This document shows, piece after piece, positions 1-8,192 of a stretch of DNA of 64,000 nt (the stretch's first letter is position 1; every line of letters begins with the position of its first letter). This stretch comes from RYN-133 sp036497285. Its GTDB lineage: Bacteria > Actinomycetota > Actinomycetes > Mycobacteriales > Jatrophihabitantaceae. The position numbers and the translations under genes are program-made. The stretch covers positions 22,736 through 86,735 of the forward strand of contig DASXJR010000056.1 in NCBI GenBank assembly GCA_036497285.1, in the 5' to 3' direction. The notes beneath the pieces were generated by a model. It had not been told where the DNA came from. It did no database searches and was given only the letters and a program-made list of their open reading frames with translations.

Positions 1-336
1 AACCTTATTGGCGCCGTCCTGGATGAGGACGTCGGGATGAGCGATGAGGTTGCCGTACCAGGACGGGTTCTTGGGCGCTCCCGCCGCCGACGCGACCGCG
101 ACGTAGGTGTCGTTGTCCTTGATGCGCATGATCGGGTTCTTTCTGACCTTGCCCGACTTCGCGCCGACGCTCGTCAGGATGACGACCGGTCGATCTTCGA
201 GGGTGTTGCCTTGGGAGCCGTCGGTTGCCTCATAAAGCGCTACCTGGTCGCGGATGCGCTGCACCGGGCTCGGTTCGTACCCACCGGCGAACCAATCGCA
301 AGCAGCAGAGGTCGGGAGATCTCCTGTTGTAGTCAT
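1..336 (-). CDS. Deazaflavin (F420)-dependent nitroreductase family protein, 3' end cut by window
   Basis: A leftward reading frame starts at the ATG complementary to 334-336 and stays open to the window edge (112 codons seen). The product contains a WYGNLIAHP block and an RPVVILTSVGAKSGK block followed by RKNP, which are hallmarks of the Ddn/DUF385 family of small split-beta-barrel proteins that use reduced F420 to reduce nitro-compounds or quinones. Family members are about 140-150 residues, so roughly 30 residues lie outside the window. It follows the VOC gene by 4 bp, so the two are probably co-transcribed with the SDR gene from the promoter near 1.5 kb. Family assignment is confident; substrate is unknown. 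Confidence 0.85.
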   Translation of the reverse strand, partial: MTTTGDLPTSAACDWFAGGYEPSPVQRIRDQVALYEATDGSQGNTLEDRPVVILTSVGAKSGKVRKNPIMRIKDNDTYVAVASAAGAPKNPSWYGNLIAHPDVLIQDGANKV

Positions 337-340
337 GGCG

Positions 341-697
341 TCAGATGCTGATGAGGTCGAACTCGTTGCCTTCGGGGTCGGCGAAAGTGATCCACCGTGC
401 TTGGCCGGCGATGGTGTTCACGACCGTGGCGCCGAGCTCGGTCAGCCGTGCGGCTTCGCCGTCGAGGTCGTCGGTTGCGAGGTCTAGGTGGACCCGGTTC
501 TTGACCGCTTTGCCTTCGGGGACTTGATGGAACGCCAGGCGCGGGCCGGCTCTCACCTGGTCGCTCGCGAGGACGACGGCGTCATGAGCGTCCGCGCCCT
601 CGGCGACCTGACGTCCAAGCGTGTCGGCCCAGAACCGTGCGACCTTGGCCGCGTCATGGGCATCGAACGCGACACCAAATAACGCTGTTTTGGTCAT
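341..697 (-). CDS. VOC superfamily (glyoxalase/bleomycin-resistance-like) protein
   Basis: 118 residues, one VOC module of paired beta-alpha-beta-beta-beta units. The N-terminal half begins with GVAFDAHD and ARFWADTLG, and the C-terminal half carries HLDLATDD followed by the usual FADPEGNEFDLI end, which matches the glyoxalase-like (Glyoxalase_6) subgroup of actinobacteria. Family members bind a metal ion and small hydrophobic substrates, but the precise reaction is unknown here. It lies between the SDR gene (39-bp gap) and the nitroreductase gene (4-bp gap), consistent with a three-gene leftward operon of detoxification-type enzymes. Confidence 0.85.
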   Translation of the reverse strand: MTKTALFGVAFDAHDAAKVARFWADTLGRQVAEGADAHDAVVLASDQVRAGPRLAFHQVPEGKAVKNRVHLDLATDDLDGEAARLTELGATVVNTIAGQARWITFADPEGNEFDLISI

Positions 698-736
698 TAT
701 CGTTTCCTGTTCGGGTGCAAGGTCGCAGTCGTCGGG

Positions 737-1483
737 TTAGACGGCTGTGCGTCCGCCGTCGACGGCGACCGTGGCGCCGGTGATGTACGCGGCGCGGGGT
801 GATGCAAGGAAGGCGATCGTCTCGGCGATCTCTTCGGGTTGCGCGCCGCGGTTGAGCAGCGTCGTCTTGGCGATGGCGTCGGTAGCTTTCGCGCCCTCGG
901 TGTACACAGGTCCGGGTGCGACAGCATTGACCCGAACCCCGTTGGCGCCGTATTCGGCGGCCCATGAACGTGTCATCGCCGCGAGGGCGGCCTTGGTTGC
1001 GCTGTACGCGGCCGCTTCGGGCATGCCGATCGTGGCGACCATGCTCGACACGTTAATGATGACGCCGCCTCCGTTGACCGCCATAGTCGGCGCGAGCGCA
1101 GCGGTCAACAGATACGCGGAGCGCACGTTGCTGTCGAACAGACGGTCGTAGGCATGCGCATCGAGTTCGCTGCTCGGGCCGAACCACGACGAGCCCGCGT
1201 TGTTGACCAGGATGTCGACGTGCCCGACCTCGCTGGCAAGGTGCGTGATGTCAGCAGGATCGCTCAGGTCGGCCGGAACGAATCGGGCCTGCCCGCCGTC
1301 ACGTTCGATCTGGTCGACGACGTCGGCGCCGCGGCTTCGGTCGCGGCCGTGCACCAGCATGGTGGCTCCGTGCTCTGCGAGCTTGAGGGCTGCGGCTCTG
1401 CCGATGCCTGAGGTGGCGCCGGTGACGAGTGCGGTCAGGCCACTGAGCTCGCCGGTGAGTGCGGATGCGGTAGTTGCGGTCAT
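737..1483 (-). CDS. SDR family NAD(P)-dependent oxidoreductase
   Basis: 248 residues with classical short-chain dehydrogenase features: the TGxxxGIG cofactor motif (TGATSGIG) near residue 21, the NNAG motif, the catalytic Ser in NVSS, YSATK (Tyr-x3-Lys), and a C-terminal AYITGATVAVDGG strand. Length is that of a classical SDR. The substrate cannot be deduced. It heads a leftward operon with the VOC and Ddn-like genes and faces the TetR-type gene at 1611 across a 127-bp promoter region that contains three TTAGAC-based dyads. The local TetR protein is therefore the likely repressor of this operon. Confidence 0.9.
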   Translation of the reverse strand: MTATTASALTGELSGLTALVTGATSGIGRAAALKLAEHGATMLVHGRDRSRGADVVDQIERDGGQARFVPADLSDPADITHLASEVGHVDILVNNAGSSWFGPSSELDAHAYDRLFDSNVRSAYLLTAALAPTMAVNGGGVIINVSSMVATIGMPEAAAYSATKAALAAMTRSWAAEYGANGVRVNAVAPGPVYTEGAKATDAIAKTTLLNRGAQPEEIAETIAFLASPRAAYITGATVAVDGGRTAV

Positions 1484-1506
1484 GGGATCACCTGTGTCGT
1501 CGTTGT

Positions 1507-1595
1507 TTAGACGTATTGGTCTAACTAGCTTCGACGCTAGACCGTTCTGTCTAAATAGGCAACCGGTAGCGCGACTTTATTTAGACAGATCAGTC
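1507..1595. promoter_or_regulatory. Cluster of three TTAGAC-N6-GTCTAA operators between divergent SDR and TetR genes
   Basis: Three dyads share one half-site. At 1507-1524 TTAGAC and GTCTAA are separated by 6 bp (perfect). At 1538-1553 TAGAC and GTCTA are separated by 6 bp (perfect). At 1581-1595 TTAGAC-N6-GTC is a degenerate copy just upstream of the TetR-family start at 1611. The first two centres are 30 bp apart, about three helical turns, so dimers would sit on the same face. I infer that this is the autoregulatory operator of the adjacent TetR-type protein; binding itself is not shown. Confidence 0.65.
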
Positions 1596-1610
1596 GGTTA
1601 CCGTGGTGGC

Positions 1611-2255
1611 GTGACCAAGCCGGAGCAGCGCCGCAGGACGGCGAAGCAGCGCATCCTCGTCGCGGCGGACGACCTGTTCTACAGCGAGGGCATCCGCTCC
1701 GTCGGGATTGACCGCGTCATAGCCAAGGCCGGGGTCGCGAAGGGCTCGCTGTACTACTCCTTCGCCGGCAAGGACGACCTTGTCTGTGAATACCTGACCA
1801 ATCGTCACAGCAAGTGGTCCGAGCGGGTCGCGGCTGGCATCGCGGCGCACACCGATCCTCGCGCGCGGATCCTGGCCGTCTACGACGTACTCGGCGCGCT
1901 GTTCGCCGAGCCCACCTACCGAGGCTGCGCGTTCATGAACTCCATCGGCGAGGCCGCGCCGGACAGCGTCGAAGCACAGGCGACGAAGACGTTCCGCACC
2001 TGGGTGCACACCCTGTTCCTCGACCTCGCCACCGACGTGGGCGCAGCCGAACCGCAGCAACTGGCCGACGCCCTCGTACTGATCTACGACGGCGCGGTGG
2101 CGACCGCGCAAATGGACGCGACACCCGAAGCGGCCAGGACCGCGCGACGACTCGCCGAACTCGTCCTCGACAACGCCAGGCGTGCGTCGGTCGAGGCGAC
2201 TGTGAAGCGTGAGCGCCTGATTTCGGTGATCGATGAGGACACCACGAGCGGCTAG
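1611..2255 (+). CDS. TetR/AcrR family transcriptional regulator
   Basis: 214 residues from a GTG at 1611; an open frame extends further upstream, but that part runs antisense to the SDR gene and through the operators, so the GTG before TKPEQRRR is preferred. Residues about 10-60 form the TetR helix-turn-helix, with KQRILVAADDLFYSEGIRSV and the recognition segment AKGSLYYSFAGKDDLV. The C-terminal two-thirds is a ligand-binding domain with the FMNSIGEA segment common in YxaF/LmrA-like TetR proteins. It likely represses itself and the divergent SDR-VOC-nitroreductase operon through the TTAGAC dyads. Its end overlaps the earliest possible start of the next regulator. Confidence 0.88.
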   Translation: MTKPEQRRRTAKQRILVAADDLFYSEGIRSVGIDRVIAKAGVAKGSLYYSFAGKDDLVCEYLTNRHSKWSERVAAGIAAHTDPRARILAVYDVLGALFAEPTYRGCAFMNSIGEAAPDSVEAQATKTFRTWVHTLFLDLATDVGAAEPQQLADALVLIYDGAVATAQMDATPEAARTARRLAELVLDNARRASVEATVKRERLISVIDEDTTSG

Positions 2256-2268
2256 GACCGCGACGCCG

Positions 2269-5079
2269 ATGTCTCGGTCCATGGTCGGCATCACCCCGTT
2301 GCGCGGTCGGGACGGGCAGCTCGACAACGTCCTGGCCAGCCTTACTCGCCTGCGGTCAGGGATCGGGTCGGTGGTGGTGATCGAGGGTGGACCCGGCATC
2401 GGCAAGACTCGTCTGCTACGTGAAGCATTCGCGGCGGCAATCGACCTCGGCATTCGCGGCGGCCACGGCATGGCCGATCCCCTGGATCGCGTCGTGCAGC
2501 TGGCCCCACTGTTAGAAGCGCTCTTCGAGAACCACCCGCCGCTCTTCGACCACAGACTGCTAAGCGATCAACATGCCGCACCGGAGCAACGATTCTGGCT
2601 ACTGCAAGACATCGAGGCGCTGCTCGAGCGCGCAGCGATACAGGAGCCACTGCTGTTATGCCTCGACGATCTGCACTGGGCTGACAACGGCACGGCTGCC
2701 GCGCTGCGCTTGTTGCCCAAGCGGTTGGCCGGCCTGCCCATTGCGTGGTTGCTCAGCTCCCGTTCGGACCAAGGCTCTCTGCAGATGACCGCAGCCTTGG
2801 CCGAACTCCTAGCCGACGGAGCGACGAAGATCGCTCTCGGTGCCCTCAGCGACGACGCAGTCGAAGAAGTTGTGAGCGATCTGCTCTCGGCCACTCCCGA
2901 CGAAGGTTTGCTTCGCGCCGCCGAGCGCACCCGGGGCAATCCGTTCCTGCTGGTCGAACTAGTACGCGGTTTGGCGGAGGAACGCTTCGTCACGGTGGTG
3001 TCCGGACAGGCAAGGCTCACCGAGGACAGGACGCCGACACGCACCAGCGGCGATATGCGCAAGCGTCTGGCGCGACTGAAGACGGTCAGCGAACACGTGG
3101 CGGCCGCCGCGTCCTCGCTCGGGCGACGTTTCACGGTCGCCGATCTTGCGATGATGTGCGAACTCAACGTCGGGGAACTTTCCCCCGTCGTTCACGAGCT
3201 CATCGATGCGGGCATCCTGGCCGAAAGCGAGGATCGACTGGCGTTCGAGCACGACCTGATCCGCGACGCGGTCCGAGCAACCGTGGCGACCGCAGTGCGA
3301 CGCGAACTCGATCGGCGCGCCGCCGACGTCTTACTTGCGCGCGGCGCGTTACCCGTCGAGGTCGCGACACAGCTCGCGCGCAGCGCCGAGCCCGGAGACG
3401 GGGTAGCGATCGCGACGCTGGCCGCAGCGGCAGACCAGCTGGCCGCGACCGATCCCACGGCGTCCGCCGATCTCGCCGGCCGAGCGCTGCAGTTGACGAC
3501 GGCCGATGATCCGCGCCGAGGTCCGCTCACCGCGCGGCGGGCAATCTCACTATTCGCCGCCGGGCGCGGCGAGGATGCCAAACAGTTCGCCGATACGGCA
3601 CTGCGCGGCGTGCTGCCAGCCGAGCAGGAGGCGCAGGTTCGGCTCAGCATCGCCACCATGTTCGTGATCTCGCCCGATGTCCGCGCCGACAGTGCGCGAG
3701 CGGCGCTCGCGTTGCCGGAGCTTCCGAACGATCTGCGGGCCTGGCTCGAGGCGCTCGTGCTGCACAGCCTCATGGTGGCCGGCCGTACCGAAGCGGCCGT
3801 CGATGCCGCGCCGGCGATCCGCGCCCGCGTCGACAGAAGCACCAGCCGCGAAGCGCGGTTCTGCGTCGATGTCGCCGCGGCCGGCCTCGCCTATCAGGAG
3901 TGTCGGTTCAACGACGCGCTACAACATCTCGACACCGCACTACGACTTGGCACGACGGAGGACGTGCGCATCCGGCTGGCGCACTACTTCCGTTGTTGGC
4001 CGTTGGCCGCCTTGGATCGATTCGAGGAGCTCAATCGCGTCGCGGACGCCGGAATCGCCGGTGCGCAACGGGACCGACAGCATTGGGCAGTGCACAGCTT
4101 CGACACCTGGCGCGGACTGCAGGCACTGCAACACGGTCGACTTTCCGACGCCGCCGACGCGCTCGAGGGCCGGTTCGCACCCGGCGACGCGACACAGATC
4201 GTCGGAGCGATCGAAGCCGCCGGCGTCGGCGGCCTCGGCCGGCTCAAGATCCATCTTGGCGACGATCGCGGCGCGCGAACAGTGGCCCAGATTTGCCGCA
4301 CCATGCTGGACACGACAGCACCCAGCGTGCGATCCCATGCCGCATGGTTCCTCGCCTCTCATGCGATGGCACATGGTGACGCCGTCGAGGCGCATCGCAT
4401 GCTGTGTGCACTCGGACACGATGAGCGACTGAGTCTGTTCCCTTTGTTCCCGCACGACGTCGCACTCGACGCTGAGCTGGCGCGGATCGCGCTCGCGGTC
4501 GAGGATGACGAGTTGGTGCACGCTGTCACGGCGATCGCCGAACGACGCTGCGAACTCAACCCCGGCGTGCGGTCGATCCAGGCAGCGGCGACGCACGTAC
4601 GCGGACTGATCAAGCAGTCCGAAGCGGAGCTGGCCGACGCGGTCGAGCTGTATGCCGAGGTCGGGCGCCCGCTCGCACGGATGTCCGCGCTTGACGATCT
4701 CGGAAACCAGCGGTTGCGAGACGGCGCCCCCGACACGGCCATCGCAGCGTTCGACAGAACACTGGTGCTCGCTCTCGAGGTCGGCGCCAGTTGGGACGCG
4801 GCACGCGCGCGAAGCCGACTGCGGGACCTAGGCGTGCGCAGAAGGGTGGTCGGCATCGACTCACCTCGCACCGGTTGGGCCGCACTGACACCAGCGGAGA
4901 ACGTTGTCGCCGAGCTCGCGACCGCCGGGCGGACCAACCGCGAGATCGCCGAGCAGCTGTTCATCTCGCCGAACACGGTCAGCGCCCACCTTCGTCACAT
5001 ATTCGAGAAGATGGGCGTGCACTCACGCCTAGAGCTAACCCATGCCGCCGCCGAACGAAATACATCTCGCATGACCTGA
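2269..5079 (+). CDS. Large ATP-binding LuxR family transcriptional regulator (LAL-type)
   Basis: 936 residues if started at ATG 2269, where an AGGA lies about 10 bp upstream; an in-frame ATG at 2233 would overlap the TetR gene. The N-terminus carries an AAA/STAND ATPase with Walker A GGPGIGKT (about residues 40-47) and Walker B LLLCLDDLHWAD (about 128-139). A long helical, TPR-like central region follows. The C-terminal ~60 residues are a LuxR (GerE) helix-turn-helix with LTPAE, NREIAEQLFISPNTVSAHL and KMGVHSR. LAL regulators sense a ligand through the central region and act as ATP-dependent activators. The hydrolase and NmrA genes immediately downstream are the obvious candidates for control. 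Confidence 0.9.
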   Translation: MSRSMVGITPLRGRDGQLDNVLASLTRLRSGIGSVVVIEGGPGIGKTRLLREAFAAAIDLGIRGGHGMADPLDRVVQLAPLLEALFENHPPLFDHRLLSDQHAAPEQRFWLLQDIEALLERAAIQEPLLLCLDDLHWADNGTAAALRLLPKRLAGLPIAWLLSSRSDQGSLQMTAALAELLADGATKIALGALSDDAVEEVVSDLLSATPDEGLLRAAERTRGNPFLLVELVRGLAEERFVTVVSGQARLTEDRTPTRTSGDMRKRLARLKTVSEHVAAAASSLGRRFTVADLAMMCELNVGELSPVVHELIDAGILAESEDRLAFEHDLIRDAVRATVATAVRRELDRRAADVLLARGALPVEVATQLARSAEPGDGVAIATLAAAADQLAATDPTASADLAGRALQLTTADDPRRGPLTARRAISLFAAGRGEDAKQFADTALRGVLPAEQEAQVRLSIATMFVISPDVRADSARAALALPELPNDLRAWLEALVLHSLMVAGRTEAAVDAAPAIRARVDRSTSREARFCVDVAAAGLAYQECRFNDALQHLDTALRLGTTEDVRIRLAHYFRCWPLAALDRFEELNRVADAGIAGAQRDRQHWAVHSFDTWRGLQALQHGRLSDAADALEGRFAPGDATQIVGAIEAAGVGGLGRLKIHLGDDRGARTVAQICRTMLDTTAPSVRSHAAWFLASHAMAHGDAVEAHRMLCALGHDERLSLFPLFPHDVALDAELARIALAVEDDELVHAVTAIAERRCELNPGVRSIQAAATHVRGLIKQSEAELADAVELYAEVGRPLARMSALDDLGNQRLRDGAPDTAIAAFDRTLVLALEVGASWDAARARSRLRDLGVRRRVVGIDSPRTGWAALTPAENVVAELATAGRTNREIAEQLFISPNTVSAHLRHIFEKMGVHSRLELTHAAAERNTSRMT

Positions 5080-5103
5080 CGATTCGCTGCCGGTGGGCAC
5101 CCG

Positions 5104-5138
5104 GCGAGGCTGAGGTTGTAGTCGCCAATCAGCCTCGC
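5104..5138. promoter_or_regulatory. 10-bp perfect inverted repeat abutting the Shine-Dalgarno of the downstream hydrolase
   Basis: GCGAGGCTGA at 5104-5113 is mirrored by TCAGCCTCGC at 5129-5138, with a 15-nt interval. The right arm ends exactly where the GGAGG ribosome-binding site (5139-5143) of the hydrolase at 5149 begins. It may be an operator for the upstream LAL regulator or a hairpin in the leader RNA that controls access to the ribosome-binding site. The sequence shows only the dyad and its position. Confidence 0.5.
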
Positions 5139-5148
5139 GGAGGACACC

Positions 5149-5843
5149 ATGAAACCAAATATCGTGCTCGTTCACGGCGCTTGGGCAGACGGTTCGTGCT
5201 GGAGCGACGTGATCCAGCGCCTGCAAGCTGACGGGTATCACGTCATCGCGCCACAGTTCCCGATGTCATCACTCGCCGCAGACGTAGCCCGACTGCGTCA
5301 GGTGCTGCAGTTCCAGCCCGGCCCGACTGTCGTTGTCGGAGACTCCTACGGCGGACAGATCATGACCGCGCTCGGTACGGATGCCCCGAACGTCGTCGGC
5401 TTGATCTACGTCGCGGCGTTCGGGCTGGATGAGGGCGAGACGCTCGGTGGGCTGCTGTCGCAAGGCCCCGTGACGCCTGCGTTGGTGCATATGTTCATCG
5501 ACGAGCAGGGCTTCGCATGGTTGGCCGAGGACGACTTCGTCCAGCACTTCGCCGCCGATGTCGAACCAGCGAAGGCGCACGCCATGTACGCGGTTCAACA
5601 GGCACTGGCGATGACGGCGTTCAACGACGTCATGGGCACGCCTGCCTGGAAGTCGGTGCCGACCTGGTACCTGGTGGCCAAGGACGACGAGGCTCTCCCC
5701 CCGACGCGGAGCGACAGTTCGCGGCTCGGATGGGCGCTACCACCATCGAGGTGCCGGCCAGCCACGTCGCGATGGTGTCGCACCCTCGCGAGGTTGCGGG
5801 CCTGATCATCACCGCCGCCGAAACCGTCACCGTCACCGCCTGA
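5149..5843 (+). pseudogene. Alpha/beta hydrolase, frameshifted in a C6 run near its 3' end
   Basis: The start ATG at 5149 follows a GGAGG site. The frame encodes an EstA-like/haloperoxidase-type alpha/beta hydrolase: IVLVHGAWADGS (oxyanion loop) and GDSYGGQ (nucleophile elbow, GxSxG) are present. At the six-C run 5697-5702 the frame breaks. The conserved end (ERQFAARMGA, then ASHVAMVSHP with the catalytic His, then AGLIITAA) continues in the -1 frame to a TGA at 5843. Restoring one C gives 231 contiguous family-like residues. As read, the product is a 218-residue protein lacking the catalytic His. This could be a recent mutation, phase variation at the homopolymer, or a sequencing error. A paralogue lies directly downstream. 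Confidence 0.8.
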
Positions 5844-5885
5844 AAGCCCGTCCACGGCGCGGTATGCCTGACGAAGGGAAAGTCG

Positions 5886-6737
5886 ATGAACATCACCCGA
5901 TTCTTGCAACTACGCAAGCTGCGGTTCATTGCCGCGGCTGTCATCGTCGCCGTTGCAACCTTGGTCATCCCGCTCACCCAGATCGCGTCGGCCCGCTCGG
6001 CCGACCCGATCGGGGCGAGTGACAACGCCAAGCCCACCATCGTGCTGGTACACGGCGCGTGGGCCGACAGCGGCAGTTGGGAGCGCGTCACCAAACGCCT
6101 GCAGGCACACGGCTACACCGTGTATGCACTGCCGAACCCGCTACGAGGCTTGTATGACGACTCTGCATATCTAGCTGACTTCCTGCACACCATCTCAGGT
6201 CCGATCGTGCTGGTGGGGCACTCCTACGGCGGGGCCGTCATCACCAACGCCGCGACCGGCGACCCACAGGTCAAAGCGCTCGTCTACGTGGACGCTTTCG
6301 CGCCCGCGCAGGGCCAGACCCTCGCGCAGCTGCTCGCTTCCCATCCAGGCTCGTGCGCCGTGCCGGCGAACTTGACCATCGTCCCATTCCGGGGAGCTCC
6401 AAGCGGGGTGGGCGACGCCTACATCAAGCAGAGCGTGTTCCGCAGCTGCATGGCCAACGATCTGCCGGCGAGAGAGGCTGGTGCGCTCGGCGTCGTGCAG
6501 CGGCCGATCGCGACGATCGCGTTGGGACAGCCGAGCGGCGTTCCGGCGTGGCTGACAATCCCGTCGTGGGCGGTGGTGGGCACCGCCGACCACGCCATCC
6601 CGCCAGCCTTGCAGCTAGCGATGGCCAACGCAGCGGGTGCGCACATCTCCACGGTAAACGCGTCGCACCTCTCGATGGTGTCGCATCCGGCCGTCGTGGC
6701 CGATGTGATCCTGCACGCCGCGCGGGCCACGTCGTAG
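5886..6737 (+). CDS. Secreted alpha/beta hydrolase with N-terminal signal peptide
   Basis: 283 residues. An N-terminal signal peptide (RKLRF followed by a hydrophobic stretch to about residue 35, ending near IASARSA) precedes an alpha/beta hydrolase domain closely resembling the upstream frameshifted one: IVLVHGAWADSGSW, GHSYGGAV (nucleophile Ser), and NASHLSMVSHP (catalytic His). The pair look like a tandem duplication, one intracellular and one exported. Members of this family hydrolyse small esters; the substrate is not known. It is 42 bp after the first hydrolase and 38 bp before an NmrA-like gene, probably one transcript. Confidence 0.88.
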   Translation: MNITRFLQLRKLRFIAAAVIVAVATLVIPLTQIASARSADPIGASDNAKPTIVLVHGAWADSGSWERVTKRLQAHGYTVYALPNPLRGLYDDSAYLADFLHTISGPIVLVGHSYGGAVITNAATGDPQVKALVYVDAFAPAQGQTLAQLLASHPGSCAVPANLTIVPFRGAPSGVGDAYIKQSVFRSCMANDLPAREAGALGVVQRPIATIALGQPSGVPAWLTIPSWAVVGTADHAIPPALQLAMANAAGAHISTVNASHLSMVSHPAVVADVILHAARATS

Positions 6738-6775
6738 GTCCAACAGCGTCAAGCAATCGTAGACAGGACGAACAG

Positions 6776-7642
6776 ATGCCGATTCTCGTCACTGCCGCGA
6801 CGGGCAGAACCAGCTCCGGAGTTGTCCGTCACCTCCAGGCCGCGGGCCAGGAGGTCCGCGCCCTGGTCCGCGACAGAGATAGAGCAACGACCATGTTCGA
6901 TGGCTTGCATGGGGTTGAGTTCGTCGGCGGTGCCTTCGACGACGACGACGTCCTCGCCAAGGCACTCGACGGCGTGGACGTAGTCTTCCTGGCTCTGGGC
7001 AGTAGCCCCGACCAGGTCCGTCTAGAGAAGGCCATCATCGATGGCGCGGTGCGTGCCGAACTGCCGCACTTGGTCAAGCTGTCGAGCATCGCAACCAGCC
7101 ACGACTCTGCGCTGTTCGTAGGGCGATTGCACGCCGAGATCCAGGACCACCTCGTTGCTTCAGGGCTGTCCCACACGCTGCTGTATCCATCGAGCTTCGC
7201 CAACAATTTGCTCTATACAGCTCAATCTGTTGCGGCCGACAACGTATTGCCCGCCGCTGCGTCCACCGGGCGGATTTCCTACATCGACATTCGCGACCTG
7301 TCCGAGGCTGCAGCGCTCGTCCTGCGCGAACCAGCTCTGCACGGCAAGACCTACGACTTGTCCGGTCCCGATGCGTACACCTTCGCCGAGATCGCACAGC
7401 TGCTGAGCACGATCCTGGGACACGAAATTACGTTCGTCCCCGCGTCGCCAGACGAACGCCTGGCAGCGATGCTCAAGAGCGGGATCTCGCCATGGTTCGC
7501 AGAACTCCTCCTCAGCCTGGAGACAAGTGCCGAAGCCGGCCAGATCGCCACAGTCACCACGACGTTGAACGACCTGCTGAGCCATGAGCCGCGGACCGTC
7601 GAGCGATTCCTCATCGAGAACGCGAGCCGTTTCAGGAGTTGA
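6776..7642 (+). CDS. NmrA-family NAD(P)-binding protein (atypical SDR)
   Basis: 288 residues from the ATG at 6776. It begins with a Rossmann strand and glycine-rich loop (ILVTAATGRTSSGVV), then VRALVRD, DVVFLALG and VKLSSIA, as in NmrA/QorB-type atypical SDRs. These bind NAD(P) and act as redox sensors or reductases of small quinone-like compounds. YIDIRDLSEAAALVL and KTYDLSGPDAYTFAEIA are typical of the C-terminal half. No catalytic YxxxK is visible, as usual for NmrA-like members. It ends the hydrolase gene group; the following 550 bp hold only gene remnants. Confidence 0.85.
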   Translation: MPILVTAATGRTSSGVVRHLQAAGQEVRALVRDRDRATTMFDGLHGVEFVGGAFDDDDVLAKALDGVDVVFLALGSSPDQVRLEKAIIDGAVRAELPHLVKLSSIATSHDSALFVGRLHAEIQDHLVASGLSHTLLYPSSFANNLLYTAQSVAADNVLPAAASTGRISYIDIRDLSEAAALVLREPALHGKTYDLSGPDAYTFAEIAQLLSTILGHEITFVPASPDERLAAMLKSGISPWFAELLLSLETSAEAGQIATVTTTLNDLLSHEPRTVERFLIENASRFRS

Positions 7643-7743
7643 ATCCTTGCAAGCCCAGCGAGGCTCAATGCCGAATCTCGAGTGGTGGGTCATGTCCGGC
7701 GCGGCTGATTCAAATTCAGGCGTTTACCAAGCCGAGCTTCGCC

Positions 7744-7975
7744 TCAGCCGACGGTGGCGTTGGTGTTGGCGGTGACCCAGTGCACGAGGGGCACGAGGAG
7801 CGCGACCAGTTCCTGTCGGCGTTCGGTGAGGCTGTAGTCGACCCGGGGCGGCACCACGGGATGGGCATCGCGTAGCACGAGTCCGTCGGCCTCCAAGGTG
7901 CGCAAGGTCTGGGCGAGCATCCTTTCCCGTGACGCCTTTGACCCACCGCCGTAGCCCACTCCAGCGCATCGTCCC
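7744..7975 (-). pseudogene. Remnant of an HxlR-type winged-helix regulator
   Basis: Reading leftwards, one frame gives RWSGLRRWVKGVTG and another gives ERMLAQTLRTLEADGLVLRD, then PPRVDYSLTERRQEL and LVPLVHWV, ending at a TGA at 7746-7744. Joined together they match the recognition helix and wing of HxlR/MarR-like regulators, in which ISERMLAQTLRxLE and VEYxLTxxG are standard. The first helices are absent and the two pieces lie in different frames with the break near 7930, so this is a decayed copy. A functional regulator would need about 110 residues in one frame. Confidence 0.6.
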
Positions 7976-8061
7976 GCCCGACAGCGGCGTACCGGCGTTT
8001 GGGATCGGTTGTCTGAGTAGGCGGGTTGACCAAGCAATAGACAACCGGACGCTGGTCATGA

Positions 8062-8132
8062 GGCAACAAACAGGTCGTTGTCGACTACTACACCACCGCC
8101 TTCGCCGGAAATCCGGAACGCGCGTTCGCCGG
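8062..8132 (+). pseudogene. Fragment of a SnoaL-like (NTF2-fold) protein N-terminus
   Basis: In the frame starting at 8062 the translation GNKQVVVDYYTTAFAGNPE resembles the first helix of SnoaL-like polyketide-cyclase proteins. It follows an in-frame TGA and soon loses similarity. No start codon or complete domain is present. Together with the HxlR remnant it marks 7643-8192 as a stretch of decayed genes. The call rests on a short motif and is tentative. Confidence 0.35.
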
Positions 8133-8192
8133 CTCCCGGGTCAGCACCACGATCGTCGAGAACAGCAGACCCGCCCTGGTGGGTTCGGGGCG

